The notes beneath the pieces were generated by a model. That model was not told the origin of the DNA. It did not search any database and saw only the letters and a program-made list of their open reading frames with translations. Shown here one piece after another: positions 1 through 5,182 of a stretch of DNA of 5,503 nt. Source of the DNA: Comamonadaceae bacterium. GTDB taxonomy: Bacteria > Pseudomonadota > Gammaproteobacteria > Burkholderiales > Burkholderiaceae_C. The stretch spans positions 1 through 5,503 of the forward strand of contig CANHKH010000249.1 of the NCBI GenBank assembly GCA_947460165.1. The letters are read 5' to 3'. Numbering within the stretch: the first letter of the stretch is position 1; every line of letters begins with the position of its first letter. Position numbers and translations under genes: made by a program.

Positions 1-105
1 CAGCAGGCGCGCCAACCCGCCGTCTTGGGCCCAAGACACGGCTGAATTGGAGGTGCCGAAATCGATGCCCAGCGTGGATACCGGGCGTGGCAATGGTTTT
101 TGCAT
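1..105 (-). CDS. Hsp70/DnaK-family (YegD-like) chaperone, N-terminal fragment
   Basis: Reading the minus strand from an ATG at 105-103 gives 35 open codons to the window edge, so only the N-terminus is present. Residues 13-23 read GIDFGTSNSAV, the phosphate-1 loop of the actin/Hsp70 ATPase fold, where the Asp and the Gly-Thr-Ser contact ATP phosphates and the metal ion. The serine and asparagine after GT resemble YegD-type Hsp70 relatives more than DnaK itself, which usually reads DLGTTNS. The role of YegD-type proteins is poorly defined; a cytoplasmic ATP-dependent chaperone-like role is a family inference. No strong ribosome-binding site is visible before the ATG, only a GGG a few bases upstream. 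The gene is divergent from the monooxygenase gene and separated from it by 250 bases; nothing seen links it to the catabolic cluster. Family assignment is fairly sure despite the short fragment. Confidence 0.8.
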   Translation of the reverse strand, partial: MQKPLPRPVSTLGIDFGTSNSAVSWAQDGGLARLL

Positions 106-260
106 AACCCATGATCGTAGGGCGTGTCTGCGCCTTTTTGCGCTGTGAGTGTTCAAGACACATGGACCGATGGCGCAGCGTGGCTGGGCCTCAGGGCGTG
201 GACGCTGCTGCACTAGTGCCGTTCCAAGGGCTCAGCCAAGCCGCCTGAGTCAGCTGCTTT

Positions 261-290
261 ATTCACGCATGTGAATTTGAATTGCACATG
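261..290. promoter_or_regulatory. Two overlapping inverted repeats, possible operator upstream of the BVMO gene
   Basis: ATTCAC (261-266) and GTGAAT (271-276) form a perfect 6-base inverted repeat around GCAT. Overlapping it, CATGTG (268-273) and CACATG (285-290) form a second perfect inverted repeat with an 11-base spacer. TGAATT is also repeated in tandem at 272-283. The segment is AT-richer than its surroundings and ends 65 bases before the BVMO start codon, a usual place for a regulator site. No regulator gene is in the window, so the protein that might bind is unknown. Seen directly: the repeats. Inferred: operator function. Confidence 0.4.
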
Positions 291-341
291 GGCATATTCT
301 CTTGCTGACGGAACAGTGGCTCGGGCATGATGGCCCGACTT

Positions 342-348
342 AAAGGAG
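342..348 (+). promoter_or_regulatory. Ribosome-binding site of the BVMO gene
   Basis: AAAGGAG ends seven bases before the ATG at 356. It is a near-ideal Shine-Dalgarno sequence and fixes the start codon. It is one of only two strong ribosome-binding sites in the window; the other precedes the binding-protein gene. Confidence 0.85.
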
Positions 349-355
349 ACAGCAG

Positions 356-1978
356 ATGACGGCACAGACAGCACAGACGGCACAGCGGGTGGACGTGTTG
401 ATCGTGGGGGGCGGCTTTGGCGGCATGTACGCCACCTACAAGTTCCGCGAGATGGGGCTGCGCATCCAGTCCTTTGAGGCCGGTGGCGGCTTAGGCGGCG
501 TGTGGTACTGGAACCGCTACCCCGGCGCCCGGGTGGACTTGCCGTCCATCGACTACAGCTTTTCCTTCTCCCCCGAGATCGAGCAGGAGTGGACTTGGTC
601 CGAACAGTTTGCCGCGCAGCCCGAGTTGCTCAGGTACATCAACTTCGTGAGTGAGCGCCTGAGCCTGGACAAGCATTACCAGTTCAACACGCGCATTGAG
701 CGGGCCGAATGGGACGAGGCCAGAGAGCTGTGGGTGCTGCGCACCTCACAGGGCCAAGTCTGGGAGGCGCCGTTCTGCATCATGGCCACGGGGCCGTTGT
801 CGGTGCCCAAAGACCCGGAAATCCCCGGCCTGTCACGCTTTAAGGGCGTGATGCACCGGGCCGCGCGCTGGCCGCACCAGGAGGTCCGCTTTGAAGGCCT
901 GCGCGTGGGCGTGATTGGCACAGGCTCCACGGGCATACAGATCGTGCAAGAGGTGGGCAAGACCGCCGGTGAGCTGTTCGTGTTCCAGCGCACGCCCAGC
1001 TTCACCATGCCCATGCGCAACGTCAAGCTCGAGCCCGCGTACGTGGCCGAGGTCAAGCGGCACTATGCCGGCATCCGCGAGGCCGCCCGCAACAGCGCCG
1101 TGGGCGGCACCCGCCCGCAGTCCACGCGGGGGTTTTTCACCTGCACGCCGGCCCAGCGCCGCACGCTGCTCGAAGACGCCTGGAAGAACGGCGGCCTGGC
1201 CATGTTGGGCACCTTCTCCGACCTGCTGGTCAATGAAGAAGCCAACGAGGAAGTGGCCGAGTTCGTGCGCAGCAAGATCGACGAGGTGGTGCAAGACCCG
1301 GTGACGGCAGACAAACTCAAGCCGCGCGGCTACCCCATTTTTGCCCGCCGCCCTTGCCTGGACACCAGCTACTACGAAACCTTCAACCAGCCCAATGTGC
1401 ACCTGGTGGACCTGTACGAGCAACCCATTGTGGAGATCACTGAAAAAGGCGTGCGCACTGAAAAGGGCGAGGTCGAGCTGGACATGCTGATCCTGGCCAC
1501 GGGCTACGACGGCCTGACCGGCGCCTTGACCGCTTTTGACGTGGTGGGCCGGGGCGGGCGCACCGTCAACCAAAAGTGGCAAAACGGTGCGTACAGCTAC
1601 CTGGGTCTGATGATGGAGGGCTTTCCCAACCTCTTCATGACCACGGGCCCGACCGGCCCGGCGGCGCTGGCCAACATCGTTCGCATCAGCGAGAACGATG
1701 TGGACTGGATCGCCGCGCTGATGGTGCACATGCAACACAACGGGCAGGCGACGGCAGAGGTCATGCCCGAGGCCGAACAGGCCTGGATGGCGCACGTGGG
1801 AAGCCTCGCCAAACGCAGCTTGCTGCTCAAGGCCAAGACCTGGTACCTGGGCGCCAACGTCAAAGACAAGCCCTTGGGCTTGACCCTGTTCACAGGCGGC
1901 TTTCTCCGGTACCGCGAACACTGCGCCGCCGCCACCCAGGACGGTTACCGCAAGGCGCTGAGCTTCACCCCGGCCTAG
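356..1978 (+). CDS. Type I Baeyer-Villiger monooxygenase (FAD/NADPH flavoprotein)
   Basis: This 540-residue cytoplasmic flavoenzyme is predicted to use NADPH and O2 to insert oxygen next to a ketone carbonyl, giving an ester or lactone. Its length matches cyclohexanone and phenylacetone monooxygenases (about 540). The FAD Rossmann motif is GGGFGG (18-23), with E41 placed for the ribose. The longer BVMO motif GGVWYWNRYPGARVD spans 47-61. The NADPH Rossmann motif is GTGSTG (188-193), followed by FQR with R212. R331-R332 in ARRPCLD aligns with the Lys-Arg pair holding the catalytic Arg of phenylacetone monooxygenase. ATGYD lies at 381-385, and the C-terminal TWYLGAN includes W496. The classical fingerprint is altered: FKGVMHRAARWP (162-173) has His one place early and Arg where His is expected. 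The start is supported by AAAGGAG. Substrate is unknown; the lactonase and dehydrogenase nearby suggest a cyclic ketone. Flavin N-monooxygenase is less likely because the long BVMO motif is intact. Confidence 0.92.
   Translation: MTAQTAQTAQRVDVLIVGGGFGGMYATYKFREMGLRIQSFEAGGGLGGVWYWNRYPGARVDLPSIDYSFSFSPEIEQEWTWSEQFAAQPELLRYINFVSERLSLDKHYQFNTRIERAEWDEARELWVLRTSQGQVWEAPFCIMATGPLSVPKDPEIPGLSRFKGVMHRAARWPHQEVRFEGLRVGVIGTGSTGIQIVQEVGKTAGELFVFQRTPSFTMPMRNVKLEPAYVAEVKRHYAGIREAARNSAVGGTRPQSTRGFFTCTPAQRRTLLEDAWKNGGLAMLGTFSDLLVNEEANEEVAEFVRSKIDEVVQDPVTADKLKPRGYPIFARRPCLDTSYYETFNQPNVHLVDLYEQPIVEITEKGVRTEKGEVELDMLILATGYDGLTGALTAFDVVGRGGRTVNQKWQNGAYSYLGLMMEGFPNLFMTTGPTGPAALANIVRISENDVDWIAALMVHMQHNGQATAEVMPEAEQAWMAHVGSLAKRSLLLKAKTWYLGANVKDKPLGLTLFTGGFLRYREHCAAATQDGYRKALSFTPA
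359..385 (+). repeat. Three tandem 9-base units encoding Thr-Ala-Gln repeats
   Basis: Three consecutive units, ACGGCACAG, ACAGCACAG and ACGGCACAG, follow the BVMO start codon directly and encode TAQ three times (residues 2-10), just before the first FAD-binding strand. Units one and three are identical; unit two differs at one base. The unit is a multiple of three, so gain or loss by slippage would keep the frame and only change the length of a probably flexible N-terminal tail. Confidence 0.85.
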
Positions 1979-2017
1979 CCCCCAGGCAAACCCTAGAGCA
2001 AATTCGCGAAAGAAACA

Positions 2018-2046
2018 TTGAATGGCCTGGACCCTGGTGCTAGCAT
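2018..2046 (+). promoter_or_regulatory. Candidate sigma70 promoter of the transport/catabolic operon
   Basis: TTGAAT (2018-2023) matches the -35 consensus TTGACA at four of six bases. TAGCAT (2041-2046) matches the -10 consensus TATAAT at four of six. The spacing between them is exactly 17 bases, the optimum. Transcription would start near 2052-2054, about 150 bases before the binding-protein start codon. It is the best-formed promoter seen in the window. It is a prediction from sequence only. Confidence 0.5.
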
Positions 2047-2048
2047 CT

Positions 2049-2070
2049 ACTTACCGACCGACAGGTGAGT
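2049..2070. promoter_or_regulatory. Operator-like imperfect palindrome on the predicted transcription start
   Basis: ACTTACC (2049-2055) and GGTGAGT (2064-2070) are complementary at six of seven positions around an 8-base centre, CGACCGAC. The site begins two bases after the candidate -10 element and covers the expected start point, where a bound repressor would block initiation. The ACCGACCG core resembles operators described for some TetR-family regulators of acyl-CoA and degradation genes, but that resemblance is from memory. The regulator gene is not in the window. Confidence 0.4.
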
Positions 2071-2192
2071 TTTGCATTTGGCTGAGCACGTCCAAGGCCC
2101 TTGTGCATCACCACAGCCTGTGAGTCAACAACAAGAGCGCCCGCACAGCCGAGCCCAAAGATTTTTCACCCCCGCAAGACCTGACCCCACCC

Positions 2193-2198
2193 AAGGAG
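2193..2198 (+). promoter_or_regulatory. Ribosome-binding site of the substrate-binding protein gene
   Basis: AAGGAG ends eight bases before the ATG at 2207. It selects this start over the longer open frame beginning near 2072, and the protein from 2207 starts directly with a standard signal peptide. Confidence 0.9.
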
Positions 2199-2206
2199 AC
2201 AAGACC

Positions 2207-3427
2207 ATGGCCCAACTCAACCGCAAAACCTTCATTGCCGCCGCCATCACCGGCCTGCTGGCAGCCACTGGCGCACAGGCCCAAGTTTCAGACGACGTGG
2301 TGCGCATAGGCGTGATGGCCGACCAAACCGGGCCTTATTCCGGCAACGGCGGCCCCGGCTCCACCCTGGCCGTGCGCATGGCCGTGGAAGATGCCGGCGG
2401 CCGCGTGCTGGGCAAGCCCATTGAGGTGATCGTCGCCGACGACCAGAACAAACCCGACGTGGGCACCAACATTGCCCGCCAGTGGCTGGAGCAGCAAAAG
2501 GTCGACGCCATCGTTGGCGGCTCGGCCTCGGCCATCGCCCTGTCGATCAGCAACATGATGAAGGCGGCCAAAAAGCCCTACCTGCTGGCCGGCACCGTCT
2601 CGGCCGACCTGACCGGCAAGGCCTGCTCGCCCATGAGCATCCAGTTCGGTGTGGACACCTACTCCATGCCCAAGGCCGGGGTGCGCGGCCTGATCAACCA
2701 GGGCGCCAAGACCTTCTTTTTCATCACCGTCGAGGGCGCTTTCGGCGACACCTCCCTGGCGGCGGGCAAGCAGTTCATTGAACAGTCCGGCGGCAACGTG
2801 ATCGGCAACGTCAAGCACCCGCTGGGCACCACCGATTTTTCTTCCTACCTGCTGCAGGCCCAGGCTTCCAAGGCCCAGGCCATCGTGATCGTCAACGCCG
2901 GCGCCGACCAAACCAACGCGTTGCGCCAGGCCGTGGAATACCGCATCACCCGCGGCGGGCAAGCCATCACTGTCTTTGGCATGACCCTCAATGCCGTGCA
3001 GGCCATGGGCCTGGAGGTGGCCCAAGGCCTGCAGTTCACCGACCCCATGTACTGGGACCACACGCCTGAGACCCGCGCCTGGGCCAAGCGCTTCATGGAC
3101 CGCAACAACGGCGTGGCGCCCACCTACATCATGGCCAGCGCCTACACGGCCGCAGCCCACTACATCAAGGCGGTGCAGGCCGCAGGCACCGACGAAGGCG
3201 CCGCCGTCATGGCCCGCATGAAGTCCACGCCCATCAACGACTTTTCCATGAAGAACGTGCGCATCCGCGAAGACGGCCAAACCGTCCGGCCGGTGTACGT
3301 GGTGCAGGTCAAGCAGCCTTCGGAATCCAAGGGCAAGTACGACTTCTACCAAGTCAAGGGCGAGATCGCGGGCGACCAGGTCTTCCGGCCGCTGGCCGAC
3401 GGCGGCTGCGATTTCATCAAGAAATAA
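2207..3427 (+). CDS. Periplasmic substrate-binding protein of a branched-chain-amino-acid-type ABC transporter
   Basis: This 406-residue protein is predicted to bind a small solute in the periplasm and deliver it to a Liv-type ABC importer. Residues 1-25 form a Sec signal peptide: N5-R6-K7 charge, a hydrophobic stretch at 9-20, and AQA before a likely cut after A25. There is no lipobox cysteine, so it should be soluble. The mature part starts with VVRIGVMADQTGPYSGNGG (31-49), the first strand and ligand-loop region of the periplasmic-binding-protein type 1 (Peripla_BP_6/LivK) fold. Length and the C-terminal FRPLADGGCDFIKK are typical of a betaproteobacterial subgroup. C140 and C401 are the only cysteines noticed and could form a disulfide after export. 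In proteobacteria these proteins often bind aromatic, carboxylic or other catabolic substrates rather than leucine; the ligand cannot be deduced here. It is the first gene of the compact run ending in a LivG-like ATPase. The start rests on AAGGAG eight bases upstream. Confidence 0.93.
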   Translation: MAQLNRKTFIAAAITGLLAATGAQAQVSDDVVRIGVMADQTGPYSGNGGPGSTLAVRMAVEDAGGRVLGKPIEVIVADDQNKPDVGTNIARQWLEQQKVDAIVGGSASAIALSISNMMKAAKKPYLLAGTVSADLTGKACSPMSIQFGVDTYSMPKAGVRGLINQGAKTFFFITVEGAFGDTSLAAGKQFIEQSGGNVIGNVKHPLGTTDFSSYLLQAQASKAQAIVIVNAGADQTNALRQAVEYRITRGGQAITVFGMTLNAVQAMGLEVAQGLQFTDPMYWDHTPETRAWAKRFMDRNNGVAPTYIMASAYTAAAHYIKAVQAAGTDEGAAVMARMKSTPINDFSMKNVRIREDGQTVRPVYVVQVKQPSESKGKYDFYQVKGEIAGDQVFRPLADGGCDFIKK

Positions 3428-3462
3428 AGCCGGCGCGCCTCACACAAGCATTGCGCCCGGCT
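3428..3462 (+). promoter_or_regulatory. GC-rich hairpin between the binding-protein and lactonase genes
   Basis: Directly after the binding-protein stop codon, AGCCGGCGC (3428-3436) can pair with GCG-C-CCGGCT (3453-3462), giving a nine-pair stem with one bulged C and a 16-base loop. There is no T-run after it, so it is not a standard intrinsic terminator. It ends five bases before the lactonase ATG and covers the region where a ribosome-binding site would lie. Likely roles are protection of the upstream mRNA 3' end or reduced translation of the downstream gene; both are inferences. Confidence 0.5.
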
Positions 3463-3467
3463 AGTCC

Positions 3468-4373
3468 ATGCTGCAAATCGAATTTGTCGGTGAACAACGG
3501 GACCGGTTGGGTGAATGTCCGCTGTGGGACGAGCGACGCCAGGCACTGTTCTGGATAGATTCCAAGCGCTGCCTGGTGCACTGCCTGGCCGCCGATGGCC
3601 AGCGCAGGCAGTGGACGCTGCCGCACGAGATAGGCTCCATCGCTCTGTGCGACAGCGGCCGCCTGTTGGTGGCGCTGGTCAGTGAGATCGGCTTTTTAGA
3701 GTTGGACAGCGGCGCCTTTGAGCCCTTGGCGCGCGTGCCCCACCCGGCCGAGCGCATGCGCCTGAACGACGGCCGCACCGACCGTGCGGGCCGATTCCTG
3801 GTGGGCTCTTTGCAATTGGCGCCGGCCACGTCCGTGGGCGAGCTCTACCAATTGCAGGCCACGGGCGAGTTGAGCATTGTGGAGCGCGGCATCCGCGTCT
3901 CCAACTGTCTGGCCTTCAGCCCCGACGGCCGCACCCTGTATTACGCCGACAGCCTGTCGCACCAAATCCGCAGCTACGACTACGACGGCGCCACTGGCCA
4001 GGCCTCGGGCATGAGGGTGTTTGCAGACACCACGGCCTTAGGCTCAGGCCCGGACGGCGCGGCCATGGACGCCCAAGGCCACCTGTGGGTGGCGCTGGTC
4101 ATGAAGGGACAACTCGCGCGCTTTGCGCCCAACGGCTCGCTAGAGCGCCTGCTGGACCTGCCCACCCCCTACCCCAGTTGCCCCTGCTTTGGCGGGCCGG
4201 GGCTGGACACGCTGTATGTCACCAGCCTGAGCGACACGGGCAACACCATCAAGACCGATGACCCGCGCGCCGGCCGCCTGCTGGCGGTGCGTGGTACGGG
4301 CGTGCGCGGCCTGCCCGAGGCGCGCTTTGCAGATGGACACAGCCACCGACGCCCACACCCGCAGACCGAATGA
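3468..4373 (+). CDS. SMP-30/gluconolactonase/LRE-family protein, probable metal-dependent lactonase
   Basis: This 301-residue protein has the six-bladed beta-propeller family features of SMP-30 (regucalcin/gluconolactonase), which hydrolyse sugar and other lactones with a bound divalent metal. Expected metal ligands are present: E16 in GECPLWD, N146 in VSNCLAFSPDG and D196 in GSGPDG, matching human SMP30 E18, N154 and D204. The substrate-site Arg and Asn are R98 and N100 in RMRLNDG. GGPGLDTLYVTS and GVRGLPEARF near the C-terminus are the usual last-blade signatures. Length is normal, with a His/Arg-rich tail of about 11 residues beyond the conserved end. A Cys follows N146 where Gly is more common. 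No signal peptide is seen, so it is probably cytoplasmic. The ATG puts GECPLWD at the usual distance from the N-terminus, but no Shine-Dalgarno is visible and a hairpin lies just upstream. Next to a BVMO, opening of the BVMO-made lactone is the obvious hypothesis. A sugar lactonase or esterase is the alternative. Confidence 0.88.
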   Translation: MLQIEFVGEQRDRLGECPLWDERRQALFWIDSKRCLVHCLAADGQRRQWTLPHEIGSIALCDSGRLLVALVSEIGFLELDSGAFEPLARVPHPAERMRLNDGRTDRAGRFLVGSLQLAPATSVGELYQLQATGELSIVERGIRVSNCLAFSPDGRTLYYADSLSHQIRSYDYDGATGQASGMRVFADTTALGSGPDGAAMDAQGHLWVALVMKGQLARFAPNGSLERLLDLPTPYPSCPCFGGPGLDTLYVTSLSDTGNTIKTDDPRAGRLLAVRGTGVRGLPEARFADGHSHRRPHPQTE

Positions 4374-4383
4374 AACGCACACC

Positions 4384-5169
4384 ATGCCCATGAACGCATT
4401 GCACATGAACGCCCCCGCACGGTCTCTTGAAGGTCGGGTGGCCCTGGTCACGGGGGGCGCCCGCGGCATAGGCCGCGCCATCGTGGACCACCTGGCCGAC
4501 CTGGGCGCCACGGTCGGCGTGCTGGACCTCAAAAAGGAACTGGCCGACCAGGCCGTCACCGAGCTGACGGCCCAGGGCCACACCGCCATGGCCTTTGGCG
4601 GCAATGTGGCCGAGCGAGACGTCATCATGGACGCAGCCGCCGCGCTCAAGTCCGCCTGCGGGCGCTTTGACATCATGGTGAGCAACGCCATGTGGGTGCG
4701 CTACGGCCCCATCTCCGAGCTCACGCCCGAGATGGTGCGCCGCATGGTGGGCACCGGCTTTGAATCCGTCATCTGGGGCATACAGGCCGCCGAAGCCCAT
4801 ATGGGCGAGGACGGCGGCAGCGTCATCAACATCGCCTCGGCCGCCGCTTTCTTGGGCCTGCAACGAGGCCTGACCTACGCCGGCGTCAAGGCCGGCGTGC
4901 TGGGCCTGACGCGCGCAGGGGCCGTCGACTTAGGGCCGCGCGGCATCCGCGTCAACGCGGTCTGCCCGGGGTTCACCACCACCGAGGGCGTGATGCTCAA
5001 CGTCACCCCCGAGATGGTGCAAAAGCGCCTGGCCCGCACGCCCATGCAGCGCGTGGGCACGCCCGAAGACGTGGCCCGTGTGGCCGGCTTCCTGGCCTCA
5101 AGCGCCAGCGGCTTTGTGACCGGCGAATACATCAAGGTCGACGGCGGCGCAACCTACGCCCACCTCTGA
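4384..5169 (+). CDS. Short-chain dehydrogenase/reductase (classical SDR), NAD(H)-preferring
   Basis: This 261-residue cytoplasmic protein is a classical SDR, likely interconverting a secondary alcohol and a ketone. It shows the cofactor motif TGGARGIG (23-30), D48 at the end of the second strand (VLDLKK), which favours NAD(H) over NADP(H), and catalytic S152, Y165 and K169 in correct spacing (S-x12-Y-x3-K). RVNAVCPGF and the C-terminal VTGEYIKVDGGATY are also standard. Two positions are unusual: the NNAG motif reads SNAM (100-103), and the helix Asn of the N-S-Y-K tetrad appears as G125. The start is uncertain. In-frame ATGs at 4333, 4384, 4390 and 4405 all lack a good ribosome-binding site; 4384 is chosen because it avoids overlap and lies 10 bases after the upstream stop, suggesting translational coupling. 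In context it could supply the ketone for the BVMO or oxidise the hydroxy acid after lactone opening. A reductase acting the other way is also possible. Confidence 0.9.
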   Translation: MPMNALHMNAPARSLEGRVALVTGGARGIGRAIVDHLADLGATVGVLDLKKELADQAVTELTAQGHTAMAFGGNVAERDVIMDAAAALKSACGRFDIMVSNAMWVRYGPISELTPEMVRRMVGTGFESVIWGIQAAEAHMGEDGGSVINIASAAAFLGLQRGLTYAGVKAGVLGLTRAGAVDLGPRGIRVNAVCPGFTTTEGVMLNVTPEMVQKRLARTPMQRVGTPEDVARVAGFLASSASGFVTGEYIKVDGGATYAHL

Positions 5170-5182
5170 GCCTCATCCAGCC

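Larger units (their letters stand above)
106..355. other. Divergent intergenic region between the Hsp70-like and BVMO genes
   Basis: This 250-base stretch has no convincing coding sequence on either strand. It should carry the start signals of both divergent genes. The most structured part is 261-290, listed separately. A further inverted repeat, GCAGCGT at 175-181 with ACGCTGC at 202-208, surrounds a 20-base GC-rich loop; in DNA of this composition it could be chance. No clear sigma70 promoter was found for either gene. The best -10-like hexamer for the BVMO is TATTCT at 295-300, with only a poor -35 (GTGAAT, 271-276) 18 bases upstream. Confidence 0.6.
1979..2206. other. Intergenic region between the BVMO and binding-protein genes
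   Basis: This 228-base gap holds a candidate promoter and operator (separate entries) and a leader of about 150 bases. The binding-protein frame is open back to about 2072, but that extension would precede the signal peptide and lacks a good start, so it is treated as untranslated. No stem-loop followed by a T-run was found after the BVMO stop, so transcription may read through from the BVMO gene into the transport operon. Confidence 0.6.

Noticed and set aside
175..208. Hairpin GCAGCGT/ACGCTGC considered as a terminator
   Set aside because: The loop is 20 bases, no T-run follows on either strand, and neither neighbouring gene ends here: both start and diverge from this region.
289..306. Sigma54-like promoter (GGCAT ... 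TTGCT) upstream of the BVMO gene
   Set aside because: The GG at 291-292 and the GC at 304-305 are separated by 11 bases instead of the strict 10, so it probably would not work as a sigma54 promoter.
833..1921. Long minus-strand open frame (about 362 codons) opposite the BVMO gene
   Set aside because: It is the mirror of a GC-rich coding strand. The peptide is a low-complexity mix of His, Val, Gly and Ala with no recognisable motif, and the plus strand carries a clear BVMO.
2085..2110. Small inverted repeat (CAAGG-C-CCTTG with flanking GCAC/GTGC) in the binding-protein leader
   Set aside because: The loop would be a single base and the outer arms do not line up. There is no T-run, and it is probably chance.
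2072..2206. 45-codon N-terminal extension of the binding protein from a TTG start
   Set aside because: It would bury the signal peptide, has no ribosome-binding site and overlaps the candidate operator. The ATG at 2207 with AAGGAG is much better.
2288..3352. Long minus-strand open frame (about 354 codons) opposite the binding-protein gene
   Set aside because: Same composition-driven effect, with no motif or ribosome-binding site; the plus strand encodes a complete LivK-type protein with signal peptide.
4258..4383. 42-codon upstream extension of the SDR inside the lactonase gene
   Set aside because: This stretch encodes the conserved lactonase C-terminus (GVRGLPEARF) in the other frame, and the extension has no SDR features. 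Only the ATG at 4333 remains a weak alternative.
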